DNA from: Dipteris shenzhenensis
Lineage: Eukaryota > Polypodiophyta > Polypodiopsida > Gleicheniales
Length of the DNA: 64,000 nucleotides
Direction: 5' to 3' (one strand)
NCBI GenBank assembly: GCA_047967505.1
Contig: CM106540.1
The position numbers and the translations under genes are program-made. Below, one piece after another: positions 23,334 to 33,909 of the stretch (the first letter of the stretch is position 1; every line of letters begins with the position of its first letter). The notes under the pieces were generated by a model. It saw nothing but the letters and a program-made list of their open reading frames with translations, did not search any database and had not been told where the DNA came from.

Positions 23334-23345
23334 CTCCCCCTCAAG
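23334..23345 (-). promoter_or_regulatory. Copia D polypurine tract
   Basis: CTTGAGGGGGAG on the minus strand, immediately before the 3' LTR. In LTR elements this purine run resists RNase H and primes second-strand synthesis. Confidence 0.9.
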
Positions 23346-23346
23346 C

Positions 23347-24565
23347 TCAAGTATGGAGCATAACACCAAGTAGCTCTCTAAAGTATGTAAACTTATCTCT
23401 ACCCAATGACTTGGTAAAGATATCTGCAACCTGATCTTCAGTCTTCACATGTATGAGATCAATCTTCTTTGGTAACACCATCTCTCTGATGAAATGGTAG
23501 TGTACCTCAATATGCTTAGTTCTAGCATGATAAACTAGATTACTTGCCAACTGCACACTACTCATGTTATCACAATAAAGTCTGACTAGTTTTTCCACAT
23601 GCAATCCCAAATCCTGCAAAAGCTTCTGAAGCTAAGCAATCTCACATGCAGCCAATGCTGCGCCTCTGTACTCTGCTTCTATATACTAGACAATGCCACT
23701 GTGGGTTGCTTTTTGCTACTCCAGTTAACCATAGCAGTTCCAAGGCTGAATGCATAACCACTGGTGGATCTCCTATCATAGGCACATCCTGCCCAATCTC
23801 TGCATCTATGTATCCAACTAGTTCTATATCCTTTCCATACTCATAAAAGAGTCCATACCGATATGTTGCCTTGAGATAGCACATAATCCTTCTCACTGCA
23901 TCCAAGTGAGGCTTCCGTGGCTTTTGAATAAACTGACTAATCAATCCCACAGCATATATTAAATTAGGCCTGGTAATAGTCAGATAAATCAAGCTTCCAA
24001 CCATCTGCCTATACATGGTAATGTCATCAATCTCAGCTCTAGAATCAGCCATCATCTTTAAGTTTTGATCCAAGGGAATATCCATTGGTTTGCAATCCTT
24101 CATGCCAAACCTCTCCAACATATTCAAGGCATACTGCCTCTGCATAATCCAAATGCCATCAGGTGTTCTCAACACCTCTCTGCCAAGAAAGAACTTCAAG
24201 TCCCCTAGATCCTTCATACTAAATTCCATTTTCAGCTTGCTCTTAATTTTAGCAATGCCATCATCATCACTACTAGTCAGAATTAGATCATCAACATAAA
24301 TCACAATCACAACATATCCAGCAATTGTCTTCTTTGTGAACAGTGAATGATCAGCCTTCCCAACTACAAAACCAAGCTCTTGCAGGTATCTATTGATCCT
24401 TTCATTCCATGCCCTAGGTGCTTGCTTCAGCCCATAGAGATCTTTCTTCAACCTGCAAACATAGTTGGGATAGTTAGGGTGCACATAACCCTCGAGCTGA
24501 ACCATATAGACTTCCTCCAACAAGTCACCATCTAGGAAAGCATTCTTGACATCCATTTGTTGCAA
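23347..24565 (-). pseudogene. Copia D reverse transcriptase (C-terminal part) and RNase H
   Basis: 23642-24565 is a 307-codon open frame, the longest credible coding stretch in the window. [20 protein letters not shown] carries the first catalytic Asp, then [14 protein letters not shown], then [11 protein letters not shown] with the catalytic pair, [14 protein letters not shown] and [18 protein letters not shown]. RNase H begins at [13 protein letters not shown] and is frameshifted near 23,750-23,830. It resumes in 23347-23619 with YCDNMSSVQLASN, HARTKHIEVHYHFIRE and DQVADIFTKSL. RT residues are intact, but the chain is cut from its N-terminal part by a TAG at about 24,566. Confidence 0.9.
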
Positions 24566-25180
24566 TTTCTAGCCATTTGTAGCAACCAATGCTATGAGAG
24601 TTCTCACAGTTGCCATCTTGGCAATAGGGTTGAAAGTTTCCTCATAATCTAGCCCATACTGCTGTGCATACCCTTTGGCAACCAGCCTTGCTTTATACCT
24701 TTCCACTAATCCATCATACTTGCATTTGACTTTGTAGACCCATTTGCAACCAATAGGATTCTTGCCTTCAAGAAACTCCACCAAATCCCAAGTCTGATTA
24801 GTGGCAAGGGCATCCGTCTCCTCATCCATGGCATTCCGCCAGTGACCATGTTGCATAGCCTCACCAAAGATAGTTGGCTCAGTATGTCCCATAACTTTTG
24901 TCATATATGCATAATGCTGAGTAGCATGACCACTATAAGTTAACCTAACTCTCTATGACCTTCTCACTAAAGTGCCTGACTCTCCTCATTCATGAGGAAG
25001 TATGTACCTGCTTCCCTTAACTCCAGGTGTAGACATAGATGGTATACCCAGCTCACTATCCAAACTGTCACCACATGACAAATCATAGCCACAATTTGAT
25101 GGCCTAGGGACATCATTTTCAGCTTGCAAAAGCACCTCAACAACCTTGACTTTCCCTTTATCTCTCCCCCTCACTGACAT
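24566..25180 (-). pseudogene. Copia D integrase-RT linker and RT N-terminal part
   Basis: 24569-24904 reads HWRNAMDEETDALATNQTW, PIGCKWVYKVKCKYDG and LVAKGYAQQYGLDYEETF, the copia RT palm entry. It ends in a stop (TGG to TAG, at the Trp before KLQQMDVK) that joins directly to the next frame. 24986-25180 is the low-conservation linker with DSELGIPSMSTPGVK, nearly the same as DDELGIPSIVTPGVR in copia B, so the two elements are related. Confidence 0.85.
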
Positions 25181-25215
25181 AGCAGTGTCAGTGGAATTGC
25201 TTAACCTACCAGAGA

Positions 25216-25890
25216 CTAAGGATTCACTGTAGTAGAACCAGTAGATGCAGGCCCAGATATGGATGTACTAATTTTTTGATTTTTATCATATGCACGAGCA
25301 GATGCATCATTTGGAACAACCACTTTTGGCTTGCCATACCAAGATTCCAGCTCATCAAAAACAACATCCCGACTCACCATAGTCTTCTTGGTCGATGGGT
25401 TGTAGCATTTGTAACCCTTCCGGTTCTGTGCATAGCCAATAAACACACACCTTTTAGCATTGGGATCCAACTTCCGTCTCTTTTCATCTAGTATATGCAC
25501 ATATGCCAAGCTGCCAAACACTTTTAAATGACTGACATCAGGCTTCTGTCGATATAATTTCTCATATGGTGTGAGCATATGAATGCTAGCAATAGGAGTG
25601 CGATTCAGCACATACATTGCACTTGCAAGAGCTTCTACCCAATGATAATCAGGTAAGTTCTTTTCATTCAACATGGCTCTACCAGATGAACCAATCACCC
25701 CATTCTTACGTTTAGCCAGTCCATTCTACTGTGGTGTATATGGGCATGTAAGCTCCCATCTAATCCCATGATAGGCCAAGAAGTCATCAAATTCATTTGA
25801 TAGATATTCACCTCCATTATCTGATCTCAAGCATGTGATATATGACCCAAACTCCTTTTCACAAACAACCTCCAAAGAGCTTGGCGATGA
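25216..25890 (-). pseudogene. Copia D integrase, N-terminally truncated
   Basis: The fragment begins within the catalytic core (CLRSDNGGEYLSNEF, second Asp, near 25,800-25,850). It then has Q-stop-NGLAKRKNG with Lys for the catalytic Glu (codon 25711-25713), and 25216-25698 continues LPDYHWVEALASAMYVLNRT, HLKVFGSLAYVHI and RCVFIGYAQNRKGYKCYNP. The HHCC domain and first Asp are gone, deleted together with gag and protease. Confidence 0.88.
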
Positions 25891-26233
25891 TGTTTGAAGA
25901 GACGTTTTTGCTTCTTACTACTGTATATACCTCTTGCTTGGCTCAAACCAAGTAGTAGTTGTTCAGAAAAGAGATAAGCTCCGTTCTAACACACCCAAAT
26001 AGTAAAAACGAGTTGTGTTTTGTCAAAATACATCTCCCACGAGCAACCTATGGGTAATAGCGATCTCCCCTTAGCAAGAAGACATCAATTGGACAGCTCT
26101 CAAGCCAAACACAAGCTGGAAATTGCTACTTCAGTCCAAAAAACGAGATCTCTTCTCATCACTTCGAAGCTTCAGAGTAGGAGAAGCACTCTCGCAAGCT
26201 TCCACAAGTAGTGGGCAACCAAAAGGCAAGGAA

Positions 26234-26249
26234 TGGTAGCTCTCATACC
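26234..26249 (-). promoter_or_regulatory. Copia D primer binding site
   Basis: The minus strand reads TGGTATGAGAGCTACC directly after the 5' LTR. It is complementary to the initiator-Met tRNA 3' end except for one base (G for C at position 7). Confidence 0.88.
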
Positions 26250-26469
26250 ATATTAAGAAAAACAAGAAGAGAGATATAGGAATCAACCAGGAGGGAGCAA
26301 CAATCACCTCCACAATTAGCTCATATTCACCCCACACAATATAATTAAACACTCTTAAGGTCACACCCATACATAGTAGATAAGAACTAACTATGGTCGA
26401 GTCAGTGTGACTCACCTTATTCACCTACTCACACAGCATGAACAATAACCAAGAGCTTGATTTCCAATA
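26250..26469 (-). repeat. Copia D 5' LTR
   Basis: Partner of 23116-23333. Its terminal bases have drifted (TA..TA on the plus strand where the partner keeps TG..CA), but the alignment is continuous end to end. Confidence 0.9.
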
Positions 26470-26806
26470 GGGTGCATAGCAATCATGAAGGACCCAATGC
26501 TCTAAGTCATACTTTCCTTTTGGTTCTTTGAATGAATATCTACGTTGTAGTGCATGGGATAGTAGGAATTACTTTAGTCATAGTAGCAAAGTCTTCATCA
26601 ACTGAATTCAAACAATGATGACGACTACAATGTCCATTGCATAGACTCATATATGCCCCCTATATCAACAAAAATTCAAAATCCTTGTGTATGCATAGGC
26701 TCAGTTATGTCCTATATCGACTACAATTCAAAATCCTTGTGAGTTGCAATTAATTATTGTAGTGTGAATTGTAAGACTAGAGAAAAGTTTGGGAGTGGAC
26801 CCCCCT

Positions 26807-27131
26807 TGTTGAGAGTTGTGGTGCCATGAGCACATGTAGAGCAAAGGTATGAGTAAAGGGCAAGCTGCCACATGGCATGGAGGAGATATCCCACATGTGA
26901 GCAAGCATACGGATGTAAGTACCCTCACCTATAAAAGGGAGGTTCATTTGAAGTAATATCAATCAAGCACTTTGCACTACCTCAAGATTCTCTTTATGAG
27001 TCCAAGCTAATCTATCTTGGAACCTAATTGACTTGAGGTGCATGTCATGAGCACTCTCTTCATCATGTTTCCACATAGGTTCCATCCACCTTAGAGTGCT
27101 CCATAGATCCTGAGGCGCACATGTTTTCTCA
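26807..27131 (+). repeat. Copia C LTR
   Basis: 325 bp with TGTTGAG...TTCTCA ends. It follows a polypurine tract (AAAAGTTTGGGAGTGGA) and a C-run, and is followed at once by an initiator-Met primer site. It carries a TATA box at 26940. No second copy was found in the window. Confidence 0.85.
26940..26948 (+). promoter_or_regulatory. TATA box of copia C LTR
   Basis: TATAAAAGG lies about 190 bp before the LTR end, the usual place for the U3 promoter of a plant copia LTR. It predicts transcription rightwards. Confidence 0.7.
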
Positions 27132-27145
27132 TGGTATCAGAGCTT
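27132..27145 (+). promoter_or_regulatory. Copia C primer binding site
   Basis: TGGTATCAGAGCTT is a perfect copia initiator-Met tRNA complement immediately after the LTR. Confidence 0.92.
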
Positions 27146-28695
27146 AAGTCTAGTCTCCTAGATTAGTTTTTGTTTTAGATTGAAAGAATTCCGTCCATTG
27201 AATGAAAATTTCGTTCATTGCTTTGAGATATTTCCGTCATTCCTGATGAGAGAGAGAGAGAGAGAGAATTCATTTCTTTTAGAGATCGATTTTGTGAGTT
27301 CTTCTTCTTAGAGAGAGCTTGTGAGAAAGAGAGTCTCTGATTGTTCAGTTTGTTGAAAGCTTTGAGAAAAGTTTCCTATCTATTGTCATTCTAGTGCTCC
27401 AAATTGACTAGTCGACCGGTCAGCAGATTCTAGCCTTGAAGTCACCAAGAGCTATCTCTACAAGCTCAATCTCCACAAGCTAGCCTCCATGGTCGTCTAG
27501 CCCCAGTAGTGACTTCTATTGTAGCACACATCCACGAGCTACTGCAGAAGGTTGACTCCAACCTCCAAAGGCCAGCAGAAGAATCCTTCTACACTCCAGT
27601 GCCTCCATTGATGACAAGCCTCCACCAACGAAACTGCATAACTGCGTCAACCTTGTAGTGCCATCTCTCAATGATCAGCTCCTTCACGGGTAGCAGCAAA
27701 GCAAGAAATGAGCTGCAAACCCGTAGCTCCTCAGCCTCACCCATCGCAATCACTTAGCTCCTTCAAGCTTCTACACATCAATGATCGGACGCCTCTAGCA
27801 GGCTTCACGTGCGAGCAAAAAGCAATGTAGCTGAGTAAACAGTGGCCTCCATCACTTCTCTGCCATAGCCTAGAGCAAAACTCGACCATGACAAGCTTCC
27901 ATAAACCACGGACTCTACAATGAGAAGAGATGACACAACACCAACGCATGGCCGACAGACTCCCTCGGTGGGAGGAAACTCCCATAGCAGCTACACAAAA
28001 GACCCTCCAAGATCTCCACGACCTTACAATAGTGAAACGCCAGCCGCCTCCCTAGTCTCCAAACGATCCGCTCCTCCACACCAAGGGTGATTTGTGACGT
28101 GCCGTAGCTCTCAGCCTCTCTAAATCCACTACAGAAATCCAAAGCCACCAAGGTCACCACCATTGAGTGACACATGGCAGATAGGACTTGTCAAGTCAAC
28201 CCACACTAAGCCATGGTTAGGGGTGGTTAAGTTAGTGAGGTTAGGTTCAGTGCTTGGACCATAGTTAAGTTTGATTACCTTGGGTTAACTCAGTCTGGTT
28301 AGAAGACTGCCAAATGGCATAATGCCACCCAAGCACAGTACCTTTGTAAGCATAGTTTGAATTCTGCATGTGAATCCCTGTGCCACATCATCAAGACCTC
28401 TTCTTCACATAAACTTTGACAAGCCATAACTTGCAATCCAAGAAGAATTTCCACACGCTCCAAAAAGGAAAAGTGACTGTCTTTTCAAGCTCTATGCGCC
28501 TATCAAGTCAAAATCATTGCATGCAATTAGACACTGCCAATATTGAAAGCAATCAATTGGTAAGACCTTTGCAACAAATGGAAAAGCAAAGCATGAATGC
28601 AAACATCAATGTCATAAACATGCCGAAAGCACAAGTGCATGAGATGACCATAGCACGAAGCATGGAAAAACCAGGTAGTGGCCAATAATACCTAG
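27146..28695 (+). other. Copia C leader and unassigned DNA
   Basis: DNA downstream of a primer site should be leader then gag. A GA run lies at about 27,249-27,269. No gag motif is recognisable. 28416-28688 is an open frame (NIESNQLVRPLQQMEKQ) without family resemblance. The stretch at 27.4-28.2 kb is richer in G+C than its surroundings. Confidence 0.5.
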
Positions 28696-28789
28696 TTCAT
28701 AACCACAACTCTAGATGTAAGGTCAAGTTTAGCTAAACTCCAAAAGATGCATTTCCTCCTGATACTCTCCAACACGAGAGCGAACAAAA

Positions 28790-29558
28790 TAGAAAGATCA
28801 CTCTTTTCTTTTGGCTCTCTATTCATGGAGGGATTGTAGAGTGAACCTATGGAGATCACGATTTGGGGCTGACCCTACTTGCCCTCGTTTTCATTCTGTA
28901 GAGGAGTCAGTGCGACATTGCCTTTGGGATTGCAGTCAAGTGAGGATTGTTTGGAAAGAGGTTGCTCAAATACTCAGCATTTTTCATACCTCCCCCTTTC
29001 TTCATGACTTGGGGCTTGGTCACCTGGTCATCCCTTACTAGGCCACGGATGTTTTATGAGGGTGAGCCTTCTTCTTGGACACTCTCGGTCCATAGGCAGC
29101 ACGTGATAGAGACCTACTCTCTTCAGGATGTACCATTTACTCCCTTCAGAGCTTCTCATGCTTCAGTGGACACTTCCTGGGAGATTATGGCCAACATTTC
29201 CTCTTAGCACATCTGGAGAGCTAGATGTACAGAGGCCCTAGGTGGCACCCAGATACACCCTTCACAGGTGTTCATGGTGGGTATTTGGACTGACACAATT
29301 CATAGTTTGATAGCCATTCATGCAAGGCCCTTCACAGGTAGCCTCTTCTACGAGGACTGTATTCCTACAAGTTTGGATGCGTTCTCCCTTTTTCTCGGAG
29401 GGTTCCACAAGATTAAGATGGCACTATTAGCCCCAATCCTTTCTTTTTTGCTTTTGAGCTTTTCATGCATTGCATGGTGTATCCCACATGGAACTTGCTC
29501 TAACGGTTTTTTTTAATACTTAATAGAAGTCTCTTTTTACAAAAATAAAAAATAAAAT
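28790..29558 (+). mobile_element. 5'-truncated LINE inserted in LINE B
   Basis: On the plus strand 28811-29041 reads WRSRFGADPTCPRFH, ESVRHCLWDCSQVRIVWKE, which is the zinc-binding reverse-transcriptase-associated domain (zf-RVT) at the C-terminus of plant LINE ORF2. 29268-29516 continues the ORF2 tail (FHKIKMALLAPIL). The segment ends in an A-rich tail (ACAAAAATAAAAAATAAAA) at about 29,539-29,557, as expected of a target-primed insertion. It is in opposite orientation to the LINE DNA on both sides. Confidence 0.85.
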
Positions 29559-30500
29559 CCTGGAAACTGGAGTGTCCTCATCACTGATCCAAAAACCATT
29601 GGATTTGTTCCAATTAATATGTACAACTACCGCAATGCAAAACAAATCCAATCCCATCCTGAATGAATTCAGTGTCTGTGGAGTGGCATCCCAAAAAACA
29701 GCTGTATCATCTGCCAAGTCACTGTCTAAGAGCTCATTCTCCTACCTTAGAGGAAGCTTGATCCCTACAATCCTAGTTTGAGCTCTAATGTAATTTCTCA
29801 TAGCCTCAGCCACACAAAAAGGAATAAAAAGGGGGCTAGGGGGCATCCCTGACAGACTGATTTGGTAATCTCAAACCTATCCCCCCTGACTCCACCAATA
29901 GGAACCTGGCTATGGGCTGATCTGTAGAGGGTTGAAATCCCTCTGATCTATGCATCTAAGAAGCCAAAACGAGTAAGTGTGCACTCCAAAAGGCCCTAGT
30001 CTACCCTATCATAAGCTTTCTCTAAGTCCAAGAGTAGAATGGCCAACCTGTGGCCATTATGCATGGCCCAATCTGAAGCCTCCCAAAATGAGAATCTTGC
30101 CATGCACAAAACCCTTCTGCATATCATGGATAAGATCTAGTAGAAAGGGCTACAGACGAAGGCTGATAGCTTTAGCTAGAATTTTATACAAGGTACCCAG
30201 CAAGGTAATTGGTCTCCACTGAGACACTAAATTCCGACAACCCCCTTTCAAAATCAAATGAATGAGGCCCTTCATAAGTGAGTTTGGCATCTCACCCAAG
30301 TCCCATACACCCTGCAGGGCTGAGGTAATGTGATCCCAAAAAGTAATAAAAATAAGGGGGTAAGTCCATTTGAACCTGGACACTTGCCCTTGTGAAGGGA
30401 AGAGAGAGAAATCATGAACTCTATGTTGGTGAAGGGTGCATCAAGTGAAACAGTCATATCCCTTGTCACCAACTCAGGTAAGTGTCACCAAATAACCACT
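29559..30500 (-). pseudogene. LINE B reverse transcriptase, broken
   Basis: In minus-strand order: GKCPGSNGLTPLFLLLF (30272-30472); LIHLILKGGCRNLVSQWRPI then LLGTLYKILAKAISLRL (30150-30383); RT middle part in mixed frames including SLSGMPPSPLF; and the catalytic LADDTAVF with FRMGLDLFC.A and INWNKSNGFWI (29520-29717). The catalytic Asp pair survives, but several frameshifts separate the blocks. Confidence 0.85.
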
Positions 30501-30965
30501 CTAGCATCATGTGTGGCCTGAGTGTCAAGATTTGCTGTAAGAAGGGAGGCATAGAAGTTGGTGGCAACCTACAAGATGGCATCTGGATGTGTCTAAAGAG
30601 CTCCACCTGAGTCAACAAGCTATGAGATGCTCTCCCTACTATGTCTGAGGCCAACAGTAGAGAAGAACTTCTTGTTGACCCTACCTCCCTTTTGTGCCCA
30701 GAATGACTCTCTGGCATGAAAGGCATACTTTGCTCTTTGATCTAAGATTGACTGCTACTGAGCCCTCGCTAACAGCAAGGCACTCCTTAATCCAAGCATT
30801 TGTAGGCCTCTTCTGCTCCTCCCTCTAGAGGGCAGCCAACTGCTGGCGGATACCTATCTCACGCCTGAGGATCTCACCCCTCGTGATACAAGCAACTAAA
30901 AGATAAAAGTCACTAATATCAAAGAGGGCTGCGGGGGCTAAGTCTGAAGGAGAAAGCTACCCATC

Positions 30966-31700
30966 TTACAAATGAGATACCCAAGTCCTCAACACTATCT
31001 TTGTAAGGCCCTCCTCTAGATAAAAGGAATCCGAAATCCTAACACTGGGAGAGTGGCACCTCATATGGGGATTTGAGACCATCAAAACCACTGGAAAATG
31101 ATCCAAAGTGGACACCCCAACTGCAATGCAAATAGTACCACCTCTGTTAAGAGCCCAATCATCCACATAAAATCTGTCAATTCATGCATGTATAGGCATC
31201 TGTAATCTCCTATTTAACCAAGAAAATAAGAGAGAATGTGGCTAAGTGTGAAAAGCATCATCATGCCAAGCATCCCTGCCACTGTACAGGAAAAGAAAGG
31301 CATCCCATGCTGCTCTCTCTAGGGAGTGAATGCCACCTTCCCTACCACCCCTTTTGTCTGAGGGCTTTTCAACCATGTTTAAATCGCCCCCTATAATCCA
31401 AGAATCTGCAATATGTGACCAAGAGAGTAGTTCCTTTCAAAAAAGAACACGATCCCCTCTAGAATTGGGTGCATAAAGGTTTAAGAGGCCAACCCTATGC
31501 CCACCAATCAAAAGTATAATCCACTAAGCTCTAGAAGGGACTATGATCCCATGTCCAATCACCAAGGGGAATATAGAAGAAGAAACAAAAATGCAAGTAC
31601 CTCCCCTAGTGCGCAAGGCGGGTGAGCAAAAAGTATGGCCTGAAAGAAGCTTACCCAACTTGGCACAATCCTTCATATCCAATTTGTGTTCCTAAATCAT
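30966..31700 (-). pseudogene. LINE B AP-like endonuclease, broken
   Basis: The minus strand shows GLLNLYAPNSRGDR (about 31,440-31,480), ELLSWSHIADSWIIGGDLNM with the catalytic Asp-Asn pair (31,375-31,435), RFYVDDWALNRGG, and STLDHFPVVL (30966-31166), where the usual SDH is LDH. This nuclease nicks the target to prime reverse transcription. Stops are present between the blocks. Confidence 0.85.
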
Positions 31701-32359
31701 TAGAATGTCAATGGGACCCCCAGTAACACTTGGATGAAGTTGGTTATGAATCAATTACCTACGGCGGTGGTGAAGTACACCCCCTACGCCTTGAACGTTC
31801 CAACTGACAATCCTCATTTGCAAGAGGAGGAGGTCAGATGGAAGATACCTTGTAGCAGAGAAAGCCCTCTCAAGAAACCTGGTAGCAGAGACTTGGTAGC
31901 GAAAAGTTCCTCCTATCAAGAGGAGAGAATTCAACTAGGGAAAGCACTCCCACACCTATTGAGGGGGAAACTCTATCCACAGATGTCTGAAAGATGTGCT
32001 CCCTGAGCATAGAGTGTACAAACTCCTCCTCTACCTCAAACTCTACCAAGTCTGATAGAATTGAAAATGAATTCTTGCGAAGTACCTCTGGCATAGGAGT
32101 GCGAAGGAGTACCTCTGGCGTAGGAGTGCAAAGGAGCCCTACGAGAGGAGTGGAACCAATAACCCCCTTACCTCTATCAGGTGTAGATAGACATGCAAGA
32201 GAAGAAGGGGGGTGTCATTGCATGACCTCAGCCACCATGACTTTGGCATTGTTCTTAAGTAAGTCTCTGGAGAAAGGTTTTCCCAAGATGAGTGCTCCTG
32301 TACCTGGACAGGGGCAGGAGTAGTGTCATTTGCACATGGAACCAGGATAGGAATGTCTC

Positions 32360-33170
32360 CTACCTAAAGAGATGGGTCTGCAGCCACATCACAATGGTAG
32401 CATGAGGTACTAGCTCCCTAACTCTGATAGGCACCCAATGGGGAACGACTAAAGTAGGATGTGCTGACTGTCCTATCCACGCTATAGAAGTACCAAGATG
32501 AGAGGTTGATGGTCCTAGATGTGAAGTCGGTTTAGCAGTGCCTGAAGTGATAGGAACTGGTCGTGAGGAAGGTCTAGGTTGGGTGAAGCTATGCCGTGGA
32601 TCTTTTAGGTCTTTTCTTTTTCCTTGGGCAATCTCTAGCAAAGTGCCCAAGGGTCTTGCAAATCCTACGTTGATCCTATCACCTTGTAATCTCGACTCTC
32701 TATTTGAAGAAGGAGCCATTTGGATGCTGAAGCATAATGTGGTCATCTGATATGTTAGGGTCAAATAAAATCACCCTAACACACGGTACCCCATTAGACC
32801 TCACTACCTTTGCTAAAGTAGGCATCTCATGGAGAGGGCGAATCTCAGTAACCACTCCAAAGGCGCTCTAATGGAATGTAGTAGTCGATGGTACACCTCA
32901 GAAAGTCCTGGAAATCTGATGAAGAGTGATGTCGTCCGGCTGTCTTCCTCGACAGGATCAAACCCCAATGAAAGAGGGGTCAAAAAAATCCTCCTAGAGC
33001 CTAATGCTAATGGGCTAGTAGCCTGAAGCACTGTACATGCTACCTCTGAGGAGTCAAAAACAATCTGGAAGAAACCTCATGCAAGCAAACGAACATCTGT
33101 GAACTACCCTACGAGGCCTCCACGTAGAGCAACGAGCATCCAGCAGTCCCTTCTTACCTTGAATCTCCTC
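32360..33170 (-). pseudogene. LINE B ORF1 (DUF4283-like with zinc knuckle), broken
   Basis: 32813-33031 reads LTPLSLGFDPVEEDSRTTSL then FIRFPGLSEVYHRLL, the DUF4283-type RNA-binding domain of plant LINE ORF1. In a different frame at about 32,610-32,680 a zinc knuckle reads RRICKTLGHFARDCPRKKKR. The first Cys of C-X2-C has become Arg (a one-base change, TGT to CGT); the rest (C-X4-H-X4-C) is kept. Frameshifts divide the gene. Confidence 0.8.
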
Positions 33171-33909
33171 TTTTGTTGTATTTTGGAGCTCCTCTTCTCT
33201 TTCTTACTTGCTTTCTCTCCTCTTCTCTTGTATTTTTGGAGCTCCCCTTCTCCTACTTATTTGTGGCTTGCTTGATCCTTTATGCTCTCCCTTATTCTTT
33301 ATATGATATAAATGTAAGGAAATTACTATGTTACTTTTGTAGGTATCTATATCTATTTCTCTATCACCATGTAGGGATGCTAGTGTCTTTCTCACCTATG
33401 TCCTTTAACTCATGTCAAGTTTTTGGAACTAAAAGAATGGTAATGTATGTGTAACTATGTTATCTCGTAGGTCATCTGGGTCAGAGTACTCTCACTATTT
33501 TTGATCCTGTGCATCTCAAGTGAGTACCAATTAGCTTGTAGATTTCTCTAGGAAAGTGGGCTAGTAATGCCACTAGCAAGACAAGGCACCCACCTCTACT
33601 ACATCACGTGCCATGACCGTAAGAACACCAGGCACTATAACCTTGGGAAACTGCACACCATGACCTCAGAACAATTGTGTAGTAGGACCCCATGACACAA
33701 TCACCAAACTAGAGCCACTAGCCACACTGTAGATGGCCTTGAGGAAACCATCATGGACACCTAATCCCTTAGGTCTCACCAGATCATGGATGCAATAAAT
33801 CATGACCATTGTCTTTGACAATGAGGACCTATTCAATAATTGGCAATGTCAATTTGTTGCTATGACATAGATGTGCTCCATAGAGAGTATCTTATGCTAG
33901 AGCACCTAT
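33171..33909. other. Unassigned DNA with short pyrimidine-rich repeat
   Basis: No domain is seen. The word TTGTATTTTGGAGCTCC occurs near 33,175 and again, slightly altered, near 33,228. Confidence 0.5.

Larger units (their letters stand above)
23116..26469 (-). mobile_element. Copia D: LTR element with both LTRs, internally deleted
   Basis: The left (3') LTR is 23116-23333 and the right (5') LTR 26250-26469. They are of near equal length with about 16 substitutions and one indel by eye (roughly 7%). On the minus strand the LTR begins TGTTGGGAATCAAGC directly after the polypurine tract CTTGAGGGGGAG, and the primer site TGGTATGAGAGCTACC follows the 5' LTR. Flanking 5-bp repeats are GGATG (left) and GGGTG (right), one mismatch. 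Inside, only part of integrase, RT and RNase H remain. Gag and protease are missing between about 25,890 and the leader, so it could move only with help from another element. Confidence 0.92.
22995..27131 (+). mobile_element. Copia C, copy 2: 3' end plus LTR, split by copia D
   Basis: The plus-strand RNase H tail at 22,995-23,115 reads CESLWLNLILEDRHVV then AMDIYYDNQGC and stops where copia D is inserted. It resumes at 26,470 with IAIMKDPM. The 3' untranslated part and polypurine tract lead to an LTR at 26,807-27,131. Removing copia D restores collinearity with the remnant at 19.7-21.1 kb. A 56-bp repeat of TTCAAAATCCTTGTG-containing DNA lies at about 26,668-26,740 in this copy only. Confidence 0.8.
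28696..33170 (-). mobile_element. LINE B: ORF1, endonuclease and RT of a plant L1-type element
   Basis: Minus-strand LINE with recognisable ORF1 (32.36-33.17 kb), endonuclease (30.97-31.7 kb) and RT (29.56-30.5 kb), all broken. The 3' part was interrupted by a plus-strand LINE fragment at 28790-29558, and 28696-28786 is its continuation. Compared with remnant A (3958-4135), about 95 bp of LINE sequence are missing at the insertion point. A 5' edge is placed near 33,170, where ORF1-like coding gives way to pyrimidine-rich DNA. Confidence 0.88.

Noticed and set aside
23642-24565. Possible host gene of 307 codons
   Set aside because: All conserved blocks are copia reverse transcriptase and it sits between paired LTRs.
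33173-33454. 93-codon hydrophobic plus-strand frame
   Set aside because: Pyrimidine-rich low-complexity DNA read as Leu/Phe/Ser; no motif.
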